A stretch of 64,000 nt of DNA from Mesorhizobium sp. (GTDB taxonomy: Bacteria; Pseudomonadota; Alphaproteobacteria; Rhizobiales; Rhizobiaceae). Positions 35,186-44,518 of this stretch are shown piece by piece (within the stretch, counting starts at the first letter, position 1; the number at the start of each line of letters is the position of its first letter). The notes below the pieces were generated by a model, which searched no databases, was not told the DNA's origin, and saw only the letters and a program-made list of their open reading frames with translations. The position numbers and the translations under genes were made by a program. The DNA is taken from contig SAPZ01000006.1 of NCBI GenBank assembly GCA_004020875.1, positions 124,001-188,000 of the forward strand, in the 5' to 3' direction.

Positions 35186-36159
35186 GTTCACGTAGCCAGG
35201 AAAAACCGGCGGCGGGCGGCGCGCCTTTGACCTTCGCGGTGCTGGTCTTTCCCGGCTTTCCGATGATGGCGTTTTCTTCCGTCATCGAGCCGCTTCGCGC
35301 CGTCAATGTGCTTGCCCGGCGCGAGTGCTACCGCTGGGTAATCGTCGGCGCCGATCCCGGCACGGTCCAAGCTTCCAACGGCGTCGTCATCCAGCCCGGC
35401 TTTTCCGCGGCGGACGCGCCGAAGGTCGACCGCATTGTGGTGTGCTCCGGTGGCGATGCCGATCATGTCGTGGCCGACGAGGCGATGAGCTGGATCCGCA
35501 AAAGCCTGCGTGGTGGCGCGCATATCGGCGCGGTGGCGGACGCCGCCTTCTTCCTCGCCCGCGCCGGCCTGCTCGATGGCCATGCCTGCACCTTGCACTG
35601 GACCAGCCAAGCCGCCTTCACCGAGGCTTTTCCGGATATCGAGCTTCGGCGCGACCTCTTCGTCATCGACCGCAAGCGCTTTACCTCGGCCGGCGGCGTC
35701 GGTAGCCTCGACATGATGTTGGAGATCATCACGCGCGACTGTGGCGCCGAGATCGCGGCGGGTGTCGCCGAATGGTTCGTGCACAGTCCACTGCGCTCCA
35801 GCGTCGACCGCAAGCTGATGCCGCTCAGGTTGCGCACCGGTGTGCAGAACGAGCTCGTGCTGTCGGCAATCGCGATCATGGAGGACGCGGTCGAGGAGCG
35901 GCTCGGCATGGCGGAGCTCGCGGGGCGGCTCGGGGTGTCACCGGACAAGCTCGAGCGCAATTTCCGCGCCGAGCTGGATATCTCGCCCAACGGCTATTAC
36001 CGGCGGCTCAGGCTGAAGCGGGCGGCCGACCTTTTGGCGCATTCGACGCTGATGGTGCGCGACGTGGCTTTGGCGTGCGGCTTTGCGTCGATGTCGAGCT
36101 TTGCAAGGGCGTTTCGCGAAGAGCATGGGCATGCGCCGAAGGCGATGCGGAGGCATTAA
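35182..36159 (+). CDS. GlxA family transcriptional regulator (DJ-1/PfpI domain plus AraC HTH)
   Basis: 325 residues: an N-terminal class I glutamine amidotransferase-like (DJ-1/PfpI) domain (about residues 15-190, VLVFPGFPMMAFSSVIEPLR, VVCSGGDAD, ADAAFFLARAGLLDG, TSAGGVGSLDMML) and a C-terminal AraC helix-turn-helix (about residues 225-320, MAELAGRLGVSPDKLERNF and VALACGFASMSSFARAFREEHG). Relatives such as GbdR and CdhR sense quaternary amines, with no amidotransferase activity. The ATG at 35182 overlaps the Nudix stop as ATGA. It leads the M24-hydrolase cluster and is the likely activator of it. Confidence 0.92.
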   Translation: MSSRSQEKPAAGGAPLTFAVLVFPGFPMMAFSSVIEPLRAVNVLARRECYRWVIVGADPGTVQASNGVVIQPGFSAADAPKVDRIVVCSGGDADHVVADEAMSWIRKSLRGGAHIGAVADAAFFLARAGLLDGHACTLHWTSQAAFTEAFPDIELRRDLFVIDRKRFTSAGGVGSLDMMLEIITRDCGAEIAAGVAEWFVHSPLRSSVDRKLMPLRLRTGVQNELVLSAIAIMEDAVEERLGMAELAGRLGVSPDKLERNFRAELDISPNGYYRRLRLKRAADLLAHSTLMVRDVALACGFASMSSFARAFREEHGHAPKAMRRH

Positions 36160-36245
36160 TGCGCCTCTCACAATTACGCTGAGTTCCGTCACACCCCTCC
36201 CTGGCCCGCTAGCGTTGCAGCCCTGACGCGGCACTCAGCACAACA

Positions 36246-36265
36246 TTTGCGGAATACCGCACAAG
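36246..36265. promoter_or_regulatory. Operator candidate upstream of the M24 gene
   Basis: TTTGCGGAATACCGCACAAG, containing the inverted repeat TGCGG-AATA-CCGCA, 46 bp before the M24 start. Seventeen of 20 bases recur at 39384-39403 in front of the binding-protein gene, so this is a likely shared site for the GlxA-type regulator. Confidence 0.6.
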
Positions 36266-36310
36266 CTCAAAAGCCGACCCGGCTATGTTCGCGCGAACAG
36301 GAGGACGCTC

Positions 36311-37609
36311 ATGAGCATCGTCGTATTCGACCCCGACAGCACCGAGGATGTGGACTTCAAGGACCGCATGCGCCATCCGGCGGCGGCCGATCCCGCGGGC
36401 GGCATGTGGCTGTCCGACACCGAGCCGTCCTTCATCGATGCGGACGCCTTGCGTAAGGGACGCCTTACCAAGCTGCGCACATGGATGCGCGAGGCGGGCT
36501 ATGGCGGCGTCGTCCTGTTCGACCCCTACAACCAGCGCTACGCCACCGGCTCGCGCAACATGTTCGGCTATTTCCTGCGCAACTCGACCCGCTATTTCTT
36601 CATCCCTACGGAAGGGCCGATCGTGCTCTTCGAATATCCGCAGAGCTACCATGTCTCGATGGTGCTCGACACGATCGACGAGGCGCGGCCATCCAAGTTG
36701 GTCTGGTCGTCTGTCTCCGGCCGTGACGACGAGACCGCGGGACCCTTCGCCGACGAGATCACCGAGCTTCTGAAGAAGCATGGCGGCGGCTCGATGAAGC
36801 TTGGCCTCGACCGCTGCAGCCACCTCCAGGCGCTTGCGCTCGAAAAGCGCGGCTGTGAGGTGAAGGACTGCCAGGGCGAGATCCTCGCCGTGCGCGCGGT
36901 GAAGACGCTAGAGGAAGTGAAGTGCCTGCAAGCGTCGATGGCAGGCGCCGAAGCCGCGGTCGCGGCGGTGCGCGAGGCGATCAAGCCCGGCGTTTCCGAA
37001 AACGAGCTCTTCGCCATCATGTATCACGAGGTGATCCGCCAGGGCGGCGAGTTCATCGAGACCCGCCTGCTCACCTCCGGGCAGCGCACCAATCCCTGGT
37101 TCAACGAGGCGAGCGGGCGCAAGATCAGGCCGGGCGAACTGGTCGCGCTCGATACCGATACGATCGGCTGCTACGGCTATTATTCCGACTTCTCGCGCAC
37201 CTTCCGCTGCGGCCCGGGCAAGCCGACGCCGTACCAGAAGTCGCTCTACCGCATGGCGCACGACCAGGTGCAGCACAATATCGGGATCGTGAAGCCCGGC
37301 ATGGCTTTCCGCGAGATCGCCGAGAAGGCATGGAAAATCCCGGACCGTTTTGTAGACCAGCGCTACACCTCGGTCATGCACGGCGTCGGCATGCATGGCG
37401 AGACGCCCTTCATCGCACACGCGATGGACTATGAGACCTATGGCCGCGACGGCATCATGGTGCCGGGCATGGTGGTGAGCGTGGAAAGCTATATCGGCGA
37501 GAAAGGCGGCCGCGAGGGCGTCAAGCTCGAGGACGAGATCCTGATCACCGAGACCGGTACGGAACTGCTCTCGCGCTTTCCGTATGAAGACGAGTTTCTT
37601 GACAATTAG
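36311..37609 (+). CDS. M24 family protein, DddP-like metal site
   Basis: 432 residues with a creatinase N-terminal domain (FGYFLRNSTRYFFIP) and a pita-bread M24 domain. Metal-ligand positions D281, D283, D293, H357, E392 and E407 have exactly the spacing I recall for the DMSP lyase DddP (D295, D297, D307, H371, E406, E421), and Y352 matches its Y366. The DddP catalytic base D377, however, corresponds to G363 here (HGVGMHG), so DMSP cleavage is unlikely. ATG follows AGGAGG. Clusters with two hydrolases and a peptide-type binding protein; probably cleaves an amine-containing small molecule, substrate unknown. Confidence 0.88.
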   Translation: MSIVVFDPDSTEDVDFKDRMRHPAAADPAGGMWLSDTEPSFIDADALRKGRLTKLRTWMREAGYGGVVLFDPYNQRYATGSRNMFGYFLRNSTRYFFIPTEGPIVLFEYPQSYHVSMVLDTIDEARPSKLVWSSVSGRDDETAGPFADEITELLKKHGGGSMKLGLDRCSHLQALALEKRGCEVKDCQGEILAVRAVKTLEEVKCLQASMAGAEAAVAAVREAIKPGVSENELFAIMYHEVIRQGGEFIETRLLTSGQRTNPWFNEASGRKIRPGELVALDTDTIGCYGYYSDFSRTFRCGPGKPTPYQKSLYRMAHDQVQHNIGIVKPGMAFREIAEKAWKIPDRFVDQRYTSVMHGVGMHGETPFIAHAMDYETYGRDGIMVPGMVVSVESYIGEKGGREGVKLEDEILITETGTELLSRFPYEDEFLDN

Positions 37610-37636
37610 CCTCGACGCATCGACAGCACATTCCAC

Positions 37637-38314
37637 ATGAAGACGCCCATTTCCATCCGGCGCGGCACGGTGGCCGCAGTGTTCATCGATCTCCAGGAGG
37701 AGCATCGTAAGGACAAGCGCTATCTGGTCGAGGGGTTCGACGACATCCTCGCCAATGTGCGGCGCCTACAGGAGGCGGCGCGGCGCAATTTCGTGCCCCT
37801 TTACCACTGGGCCTATATCGTCGACCTCGCCGAGGCGCGGCCGTTCCATCCCGTCGACGAGAGCGGCAAGTCTGCCTTTTCCGACAAGGACGACCCGCTG
37901 ACCGCGATCTGCCACGAAGTGGCGCCGCGAAACGGCGAAGCCATGCTGGTCAAACAGGAAGCCAGCGCCTTCGGCAAGAACGATTTCGGCGACAAGCTCA
38001 AGGCATCCGGCATCGAGTGGCTGGTGATTGCCGGCGTCTGGACCGAGGCCTGCATCGACGCCACGGTGAAGGACGCGGTTGCCCGCGGCTTCCGCGTGCT
38101 GCTGGTCAAGGATGCATGCGGCAGCGCAAGTGCGGCCATGCACCAGACCGGCATCCTCAACCTCGCCAACCGCCTCTATGGCGGCGCCGTCACCAACACG
38201 CTCGACGCCTGCCGGCTGATGGCCGGCGACACGGTCAATGTCTGGCAGGTCGAGGGCTCGGTACCGCTGCGTTTCACCTTCGAGAATGCGGCGCAACTTT
38301 ACGCCGAGCTCTGA
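37637..38314 (+). CDS. Cysteine hydrolase, isochorismatase fold
   Basis: 225 residues with the nicotinamidase/isochorismatase triad: D18 in VFIDLQEEH, K106 in MLVKQEASAF and C139 in WTEACIDATV. The FIDLQ and GVWTEACID segments are strong family marks. With a nucleophilic Cys present, it should be an amidohydrolase acting on a small amide or carbamoyl group, not an isochorismate hydrolase. It follows the M24 gene by 27 bp and is 5 bp from the next gene, so it belongs to that operon. Confidence 0.9.
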   Translation: MKTPISIRRGTVAAVFIDLQEEHRKDKRYLVEGFDDILANVRRLQEAARRNFVPLYHWAYIVDLAEARPFHPVDESGKSAFSDKDDPLTAICHEVAPRNGEAMLVKQEASAFGKNDFGDKLKASGIEWLVIAGVWTEACIDATVKDAVARGFRVLLVKDACGSASAAMHQTGILNLANRLYGGAVTNTLDACRLMAGDTVNVWQVEGSVPLRFTFENAAQLYAEL

Positions 38315-38319
38315 CGTCC

Positions 38320-39291
38320 GTGGCCAGCAACCCGAGCGATCCGGCGAACCGAGGCAAGTATGCCGACCGGCTCGATCCGGAGCTGTGGGACTATATCGAC
38401 AAGGTCAACAGCTGGTACCCGCCCGAGATCGTGGCCGCCCCCATCCCCAAGCAGCGTACGGTCTACAACCGGATGTGCGCTGCATTCCACCAGGGGCGTC
38501 CTGAAGGTGTGACCAGCAGTGACGGCATCGTCGCTACGGCGGCGCATCCGATCCCGATCCGCCGCTATCGCATGGTGGGCAAGCCGGCGGCGGCGGTCGT
38601 CGTCTATTATCACGGCGGCGGCTTCGTACTAGGCGACCTCGACAGCCATGACGACATCTGTGCCGAGATCTGCGCCGGAACTGGATTCGAGGTGGTCTCT
38701 GCCGACTATCGGCTGGCGCCAGAGCATCTGCATCCAGCTTCCTTCGAGGACGCGCTGGCTATGTTCGAATGGGTTGCCGCGACCAGCACGCTGCCGCTCT
38801 TACTTTGCGGCGAGAGCGCCGGCGGCAATTTGGCCACGGCCGTGGCGCAGGCGACGCGCCGCCATCCCCGGCACGCGTTGGGCCAGATGTTGATCTACCC
38901 CGGCCTGGGCGGCGACGAGAGCGGGCGGTCATATATCGAACATGCCGAAGCACCGCTGCTCACGCTCGTCGATATCGACTTCTATCGACGCGTCCGTTCC
39001 GCGCCCGGGCAGTCGCTCGACGATCCCACCTTTTCGCCGCTCCGGGACGGCGATTTTTCCGGCCTGCCGCCGACGATCATCGTCACCGCCGAATGCGATC
39101 CGCTGTCGTCGGACGGCGAGAGCTATCGCGACCGCATCCTTGCCGCGGGCGGACAAGCGCGGTGGCGCGAGGAGCCGCGGCTGGTGCACAGTTTTCTTCG
39201 GGCACGCCCGACGGTACCGCGCGCGGCGGAGGCGTTTGGGCGGATTGTCGCGGACATCGGCGCGCTCGGACGGGGCGAGTGGCCGTATTGA
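38320..39291 (+). CDS. Alpha/beta hydrolase, HSL family
   Basis: 323 residues of the hormone-sensitive-lipase-type esterases: oxyanion motif YYHGGGFVLGD, nucleophile Ser in CGESAGGNL, and the late Asp/His region (VTAECDPLSSDGESY and RLVHSFL). The start is a GTG at 38320, 5 bp after the preceding stop and without a strong ribosome site, so translation is probably coupled. An N-terminal helical cap (PELWDYIDKVNSWYPPEI) precedes the core. Likely hydrolyses an ester or lactone in the same small-molecule pathway as the M24 protein. Confidence 0.88.
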   Translation: MASNPSDPANRGKYADRLDPELWDYIDKVNSWYPPEIVAAPIPKQRTVYNRMCAAFHQGRPEGVTSSDGIVATAAHPIPIRRYRMVGKPAAAVVVYYHGGGFVLGDLDSHDDICAEICAGTGFEVVSADYRLAPEHLHPASFEDALAMFEWVAATSTLPLLLCGESAGGNLATAVAQATRRHPRHALGQMLIYPGLGGDESGRSYIEHAEAPLLTLVDIDFYRRVRSAPGQSLDDPTFSPLRDGDFSGLPPTIIVTAECDPLSSDGESYRDRILAAGGQARWREEPRLVHSFLRARPTVPRAAEAFGRIVADIGALGRGEWPY

Positions 39292-39297
39292 ATAGCG

Positions 39298-39350
39298 CCC
39301 CCCTCACCCGGCTTCCGCTTCGCTTGGCTGACCTCTCCCCAAGAGAGCCA
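39298..39350. repeat. CCCTCACCC/CTCTCCCC intergenic element
   Basis: A stretch beginning CCCCCTCACCCGGCTTCCGC and ending CTCTCCCCAAGAGAG resembles intergenic repeats I remember from Mesorhizobium. Nothing else in the 297-bp gap looks coding apart from the operator candidate at 39384. Confidence 0.3.
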
Positions 39351-39383
39351 GGAGCCTGTCAGTGCCGTCTGAGTCAACTTCAG

Positions 39384-39403
39384 TCTGCGGAACAGCGCAC
39401 AAG
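39384..39403. promoter_or_regulatory. Operator candidate upstream of the peptide-type binding protein
   Basis: TCTGCGGAACAGCGCACAAG, 17 of 20 bases the same as the site before the M24 gene, 186 bp before the binding-protein start. A further half-like ACTGCGG begins at 39405. Shared regulation by the GlxA-type protein is inferred. Confidence 0.6.
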
Positions 39404-39588
39404 AACTGCGGAAAATCAAACATTTCGCCGCGGAAAGCGGACCTATCATTCCCTCACAGGCAACGGCGCCCCGCGGTCGCATCCGCCCCCGCGTCTGGCG
39501 ATCCCGGGGCGACCGTTGGCTTCGTGCAAGTCCTTGCCCCAACAGACCGCCGCGCGGGCAACGTGCGCCAACAACAGAGGGAACGACG

Positions 39589-41229
39589 ATGAAATTCATG
39601 CTGACCGACAGGAAACTGCACCCGCGTGCGGAGCCGATCGCCGACGATTTCAAGAAGGGCGCGATCAGCCGGCGCGAATATCTCGCCCTTATGGCCGGCT
39701 TCGGAGTCAGCGCCGCCGGCGCAATGGCGCTGGGCGGGATCGCCCCCTCGCCTGCCCGCGCCGCCGAGCCAAAAAAGGGCGGCGTGCTGCGGGTCGCGAT
39801 GAACGTCAAGGGGTTCAAGGATCCGCGCACCTTCGACGGTGTCGAGATGTCGAATGTCGCGCGCCAGTGCAATGAATATCTGGTGCGCTGGAACACCGAC
39901 TTCTCCTTCGAGCCCTGGCTGTTGGAAAGCTGGGAGACCAGCGACGACGCCAGGACCATCACGCTGCACGTGCGCAAGGGTATCACCTGGTCGAATGGCG
40001 ACATATTCAACGCAGACGACGTGATCCACAACCTCAACCGCTGGTGTGATGCTTCCGTGGCCGGCAATTCTGTCGCGGCGCGCATGGGCGCGCTGGTCAA
40101 CGCCGACACCAAGAAGCCGGTCGAGGGCGGCATCCAGAAAGTCGACGACTACACCGTCAAGCTCAACCTGCCCAAGCCCGACATCTCGCTGGTCGCCGGC
40201 ATGGCCGACTATCCGGCGCTGATCATGCACCGCTCCTATGAAGGCGATGCCGATCCCAAGAAGGCATTGGCCATCACCACCGGCCCTTGCGAGCTGGTGA
40301 GTTGGGATGCCGAGACGGGCGCCGAGGTGAAGCGCAAGGACAAGCCCTGGTGGAAGGGCGAGTTCCATCTCGACGGCATCAAATGGGTCGACTACGGCTC
40401 CGACCCCAACGCCACGCTGTCGGCCTTCGAATCCGGCGAGATCGACACCGACCACGAGACCGCGTCGGACGCCGTGTCGCAGACGGATAAGATGGGCCTG
40501 CAGAACTCGGAGATCGCCACCGGCTCGACCATCGTCGCGCGCTTCAATGTCTCCAACGCACCATATGATGACGGCAAGGTACGACGCGCGGCACAGCTTG
40601 CCGTCGACAATTCGGCGGTGCTGAAGCTCGGGCTGGACGGCCGCGGAAAACCCGCCGACAACCACCATGTCGGCCCCATGCATCCGGAATTCGCCGATAT
40701 CGGCCCTGCGGTGCGCGATGTCGACCAAGCCAAGAAGCTGATTTCGGAATCCGGCAAGGCCGACCACGAATATGAGCTGATCTCCGTCGACATCGAATGG
40801 CAAAAGAGCACCGCGGATGCGATCGCGGCGCAGATCCGCGAGGCGGGCTTCAAGATCAAGCGCACAGTGCTGCCGGCCGCGACCTTCTGGAACGACTGGA
40901 GCAAGTTCCCCTATTCCTGCACCGAATGGCTCGGCCGCCCACTCGGCGTCCAGGTGCTGGCCTTGGCCTATAGATCGGGCGCGGCCTGGAACGAAAGCGC
41001 CTATTCGAACAAGGAGTTCGACGAGCTTCTCGACAAAGCGCTTGCAACGCCGGACGCCGCGGCGCGCAAGGAGATCATGGCCAAGATCGAGCAGAATTTG
41101 CGCGACAGCGGCATCATCATCCAGCCCTACTGGCGCTCGGTCTACCGCACCTATCGCGAGGGCGTGCAGGGCTGCGAACAGCACCAGGCGCTCGAGCAGC
41201 ATTTCGAGAAAGTCTGGCTGGAGAGCTGA
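39589..41229 (+). CDS. ABC transporter substrate-binding protein, peptide/nickel family 5
   Basis: 546 residues. The N-terminus carries a long export signal with a twin-Arg-like [13 protein letters not shown], and cleavage probably follows ARA near residue 58. The mature protein has family 5 features: [34 protein letters not shown] at about residue 115 and a late [13 protein letters not shown]. The ATG at 39589 has GAGGGA upstream. No permease or ATPase follows; downstream is a truncated TPR gene. It likely delivers the substrate of the preceding hydrolases using permeases encoded elsewhere. Confidence 0.92.
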   Translation: MKFMLTDRKLHPRAEPIADDFKKGAISRREYLALMAGFGVSAAGAMALGGIAPSPARAAEPKKGGVLRVAMNVKGFKDPRTFDGVEMSNVARQCNEYLVRWNTDFSFEPWLLESWETSDDARTITLHVRKGITWSNGDIFNADDVIHNLNRWCDASVAGNSVAARMGALVNADTKKPVEGGIQKVDDYTVKLNLPKPDISLVAGMADYPALIMHRSYEGDADPKKALAITTGPCELVSWDAETGAEVKRKDKPWWKGEFHLDGIKWVDYGSDPNATLSAFESGEIDTDHETASDAVSQTDKMGLQNSEIATGSTIVARFNVSNAPYDDGKVRRAAQLAVDNSAVLKLGLDGRGKPADNHHVGPMHPEFADIGPAVRDVDQAKKLISESGKADHEYELISVDIEWQKSTADAIAAQIREAGFKIKRTVLPAATFWNDWSKFPYSCTEWLGRPLGVQVLALAYRSGAAWNESAYSNKEFDELLDKALATPDAAARKEIMAKIEQNLRDSGIIIQPYWRSVYRTYREGVQGCEQHQALEQHFEKVWLES

Positions 41230-41363
41230 TCCTCCCGGGGCCGCGCGGCCGGCGCGACGTTCAAAGCCGCGCCGGCCGCTTGCCATTTGCCAAGCAACTG
41301 CCTTTCAGCTCAGATTGCGCCCGACCGGCACCCGCCGGCGTGGAATGCGAGAAGCAGCAAGGC

Positions 41364-41723
41364 ATGGACCACTTCGACCTCGGCACCTATCGCCGCCCTA
41401 TCTCCACCTCCTCAGCCGAGCCGCAGCGCTGGTTCGATATCGGGCTGAACTGGTGCTACGGCTTCAACCATGAGGAAGGAATAAAGTGCTTCGAGAAGGC
41501 GATGGAGACCGATGCCGGCTGCGCGTTCGTGCATTGGGGTATCGCCTATGCCGGCGGACCTTTCTACAATTTCAATTGGAAGGAGCACGGCAAGGCCGAG
41601 GCGGACCACTCTGCGAAACGTTGCTTCGAGCATGTGCAAATGGCGCTCGCCAATGCAGCGAGCGCGAGCCTTGTCGAGCGGCGCCGGACGAGCGTGACGG
41701 CGCAGCATTGTTGCTGTCATTAG
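41364..41723 (+). pseudogene. Truncated tetratricopeptide-repeat protein
   Basis: 119 codons starting MDHFDLGTYRRPISTSSAE, then WFDIGLNWCYGFNHEEGIKCFEKAMETDAGCAFVHWGIAYAGGPFYNFNWKE. This is the start of a family whose members, as I remember, exceed 500 residues and contain several TPR units; here the sequence ends in a non-family tail (HCCCH) and the remainder is missing. It looks like a deletion remnant. The opposite-strand membrane gene begins right after. Confidence 0.7.
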
Positions 41724-41754
41724 GCGTGCCGTCGCTCTTCGACTGGGCGTCGGC

Positions 41755-42531
41755 CTACGAGAAGATCTCCGCCAACTCGTCGATGCTTGCCCCTTCCTTG
41801 GCCTGGCGCAGCTCGACATAGCTTACCGCCGTGGCTATCGAGAGCACCATCGACACCACGGTCTGCACCAGCGCGGCTCCGATCTCGGCGATGATGCCGC
41901 CGAACAGCACGAGAACCAGCAGTATTCCCCACTGTATGATCATCGCGATGATGATGAGAATGAGGAACAGGCCGAAAAGCGACCAGCGGCTGCCCTTGGT
42001 CAGGGCTCGGCTGCGCGACATCGAGCCAAACACGCCCCGCCGTTCCTGGATCAGGACGGGCACCGACATCGACCAGCCGAGCCACAGAATGATGCCCGGC
42101 ACGATCAGCAGCATCAGGCCAATGCCCGCGCCGAGGCCAACGAGAATGCCGATCGCCAGCGTCGGCAGCAGAAAGCGGATCGCAATCTGGATGCAGTCGC
42201 CGAAGGACGGCCGCTTGCCATTCAGGTCCTCGATGGTCGCCCGCACCAGCGCCGACTGCAGCAGCAGCGTGCAGACGAATGAAATCAGGCCGGCGATGAT
42301 GGTGATATAGGAGTTGCGAAACGCAGCGCTCGGGTCGGGCGTGGCGCCCGGCTCCAGCATCGCGTTGATCTGCGAATGGGTCGACATCCGGATGATCAAT
42401 GTCGGCAAGCCCGCAAACAAAGCCGCCAACCCAACGCAAAGTCCAATGTTGCGGCCAATCACGCCGAAGGTGTTGCTGAATACCCTGCCGATCTCGAATC
42501 GGCCGGGTTGTCCCAATGTCGCAGTGGTCAT
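41755..42531 (-). CDS. Membrane protein with glycerophosphoryl diester phosphodiesterase membrane domain (DUF975/YciC-like)
   Basis: 258 residues with six or so long hydrophobic helices; the N-terminal FEIGRVFSNTFGVIGRNIGLCVGLAAL and late LLLVLVLFGGIIAEIGAALVQTVVS are characteristic of the GPDPase_memb/YciC-type family. Despite the family name it has no catalytic domain. The ATG at 42531 has GGGGGA upstream. It is divergent from the DUF4129-MoxR operon, 149 bp away, and may act with it in the envelope; that link is positional. Confidence 0.82.
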   Translation of the reverse strand: MTTATLGQPGRFEIGRVFSNTFGVIGRNIGLCVGLAALFAGLPTLIIRMSTHSQINAMLEPGATPDPSAAFRNSYITIIAGLISFVCTLLLQSALVRATIEDLNGKRPSFGDCIQIAIRFLLPTLAIGILVGLGAGIGLMLLIVPGIILWLGWSMSVPVLIQERRGVFGSMSRSRALTKGSRWSLFGLFLILIIIAMIIQWGILLVLVLFGGIIAEIGAALVQTVVSMVLSIATAVSYVELRQAKEGASIDELAEIFS

Positions 42532-42680
42532 GATAATTTCCCCCGAGTCACCGCCGTATCCAATCGGCGACTTCAAAGCAAATTTGCCAAGATTACGGGG
42601 TTACGTCCAGTGCGCTTGCAATTGTCATGGCGTATTGCCAGTGTCGACCCCGAACCGGGGGTTGCAGGGGATAAAGGCGG

Positions 42681-43307
42681 GTGACAGCCGCAGGGACGCA
42701 AGACGCGGAACGGCTGGCACAGTTGCACAAGCAACTGCTGGCGGACGATTCGATCCAGTTCGGGCTGCCGACCTATGTGCGGCCCGAGCCTCCCGAATGG
42801 CTGAAGCCGCTGCTGGATGGCTTGGCCAGGCTCGGCCCCTACATGATCTATCTGTTCTGGGGCGCGGTGATCGTCGGCGTCGCGATCATTGCTTTTCTGC
42901 TTCTGCTCGAAGCGAAAGGCGTCGCCTGGCGCCTGCCCTGGCGGCGCAAGCGCCAGGAGCCCGAGGAGAAGGAGGAGTGGCGCCCGGACGCTGAAGTCGC
43001 CCAGATCCTGCTCTCCGAGGCCGACGCGCTCGCCGCGCGCGGCGAATTTGACGAGGCGGTGCATCTTCTGCTGCGCCGCAGCGTCGCCGACATTGCGACC
43101 CGCATACCGGACTTCTTGCGCCCCTCGCTCACCGCGCGCGACATCGCAGCCGCAAGCTCGATCCCCACACGGCCCCGTGCCGCCTTCAGCGAGATCGCCC
43201 GCATCGTCGAAGCCGCCCTGTTTGCCCGGCGGCCCGTCGGCGCCGAAGGCTGGCGGCAGGCGCGCGGCGCCTATGAGCGTTTCGCCTTCCGGGACGCCTG
43301 GGCATGA
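42681..43307 (+). CDS. DUF4129 domain membrane protein
   Basis: 208 residues with one central membrane helix (about residues 50-75, MIYLFWGAVIVGVAIIAFLLLLEA) and a C-terminal DUF4129 domain (EADALAARGEFDEAVHLLLRRSVADI). The start is a GTG at 42681. First gene of a tightly overlapping operon: it overlaps the next gene by 4 bp (ATGA). DUF4129 proteins commonly accompany MoxR/DUF58 genes; the biochemical function is not known. Confidence 0.85.
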   Translation: MTAAGTQDAERLAQLHKQLLADDSIQFGLPTYVRPEPPEWLKPLLDGLARLGPYMIYLFWGAVIVGVAIIAFLLLLEAKGVAWRLPWRRKRQEPEEKEEWRPDAEVAQILLSEADALAARGEFDEAVHLLLRRSVADIATRIPDFLRPSLTARDIAAASSIPTRPRAAFSEIARIVEAALFARRPVGAEGWRQARGAYERFAFRDAWA

Positions 43308-44518
43308 GCGCAGCAACGACAGAAGCAGTGCAGGAGCCGTTCAGCCGCAGGACGGTGTTCTGGGGCATCTTCGCCAGCCTTTTGGCCGCTGCCGGCTTCT
43401 TCCTGCTGTCCACCTATGCGCCCGATTTCCGTCAGCCTGAAGGCGGCGCCACGCCGTTTTCGAAAGGCGGCACCGGTTATGCAGGGCTCGTCGAATGGCT
43501 GAGGCTCACCAATGGACAGGCGCCGCAGATGGAACGCGGCGAGAAGGACCTCGTGTCCCCGCTGGCTTCGACCTTCCTGCTCGTCGTCACCATCGCGCCC
43601 GGCAGCGACCCGGCAGCGCTCGATCGCCTCATCAAGCTGCGCTCGGGCAAGGACACGCTTTTCGTGCTGCCGAAATGGCAGACCATGCCATTGCTGGGCC
43701 GGGAAGGTTGGGAAACCAAAATCGAACGGTTGCCTAACTCGGTCGTCAACGACTGGCTCGGCCGTATCGCCAAGGCGAAGCTCGGCGAAGGCAAGCCGAC
43801 GGTCGACACAATCGATGTCCAAGGCCGCAACATCGCCGTGCCGGACGAACTGCAATGGGTGGCGGATGATCATCCGCTGATCGCGGCCGGTAACGGCAAA
43901 GCCATCCTCACCGAACTCGACAACGAACCTTTCTACATCCTCACCGATCCTGATTTCATCAACAATGCCGGGCTCAAGGACGAGCAGACGGCAGCAGCCG
44001 CGCTCGACATGATCGCCATGCTGGAGCCCGCCAAGGGCGCGGTCATGTTCGACCTGACGCTGCACGGCATCGGCCAGAAATACGATCTCGCCAAGCTCTT
44101 GGTCGAACCGCCTTTCCTGGCGCTGACGCTTTCGGTGCTGGTGGCGGCCGCCCTTGCCTTCCTGCACGGGCTCGGCCGCTTCGGGCCGCCAAGGGCGGAA
44201 GGCCGCGCCATCGCCTTCGGCAAGCGGGCGCTGGTCGACACCACGGCGATGCTCTTGAGGCGTGCCGGGCGGCTGGAAGGACTTGGCGACCGCTATGCAA
44301 CTCTGGTGCGGCAGCGCGCTGCCGCCTTGCTTGGCGCGCCGCACGGGCTGCAGGGCGAGGCGCTCGACCGCTGGCTCGATTCCCGCGACAAAAGCGAGGC
44401 GCACGGCTTTAGCCGGCGCTTCCAGGCCACGAACCAATCCAACAGTTTGGCAGAAATGCATGAAGCAGCCGAACAGCTGCATGACTGGACAGCAAGGAGG
44501 CTCGGTGAACGTAGATGA
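43304..44518 (+). CDS. DUF4350 domain membrane protein
   Basis: 404 residues: a membrane helix near the N-terminus (about residues 20-40, VFWGIFASLLAAAGFFLLS), a periplasmic or cytoplasmic alpha/beta domain in the middle, and a second helix around residue 265-285 (LALTLSVLVAAALAFLHGL). It matches the DUF4350 position and layout in MoxR operons. It overlaps its neighbours at both ends (4 bp upstream, 14 bp downstream), supporting coordinated expression. No enzymatic residues recognised. Confidence 0.82.
   Translation: MSAATTEAVQEPFSRRTVFWGIFASLLAAAGFFLLSTYAPDFRQPEGGATPFSKGGTGYAGLVEWLRLTNGQAPQMERGEKDLVSPLASTFLLVVTIAPGSDPAALDRLIKLRSGKDTLFVLPKWQTMPLLGREGWETKIERLPNSVVNDWLGRIAKAKLGEGKPTVDTIDVQGRNIAVPDELQWVADDHPLIAAGNGKAILTELDNEPFYILTDPDFINNAGLKDEQTAAAALDMIAMLEPAKGAVMFDLTLHGIGQKYDLAKLLVEPPFLALTLSVLVAAALAFLHGLGRFGPPRAEGRAIAFGKRALVDTTAMLLRRAGRLEGLGDRYATLVRQRAAALLGAPHGLQGEALDRWLDSRDKSEAHGFSRRFQATNQSNSLAEMHEAAEQLHDWTARRLGERR

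Noticed and set aside
36311-37609. M24 gene as a DMSP lyase (dddP)
   Set aside because: Metal ligands match, but the position of the catalytic Asp is Gly and the genomic setting is not that of DMSP use.
39454-41286. A 610-codon minus-strand frame opposite the peptide-type binding protein
   Set aside because: Antisense shadow; the plus-strand product has a signal and family 5 motifs, this frame has none.
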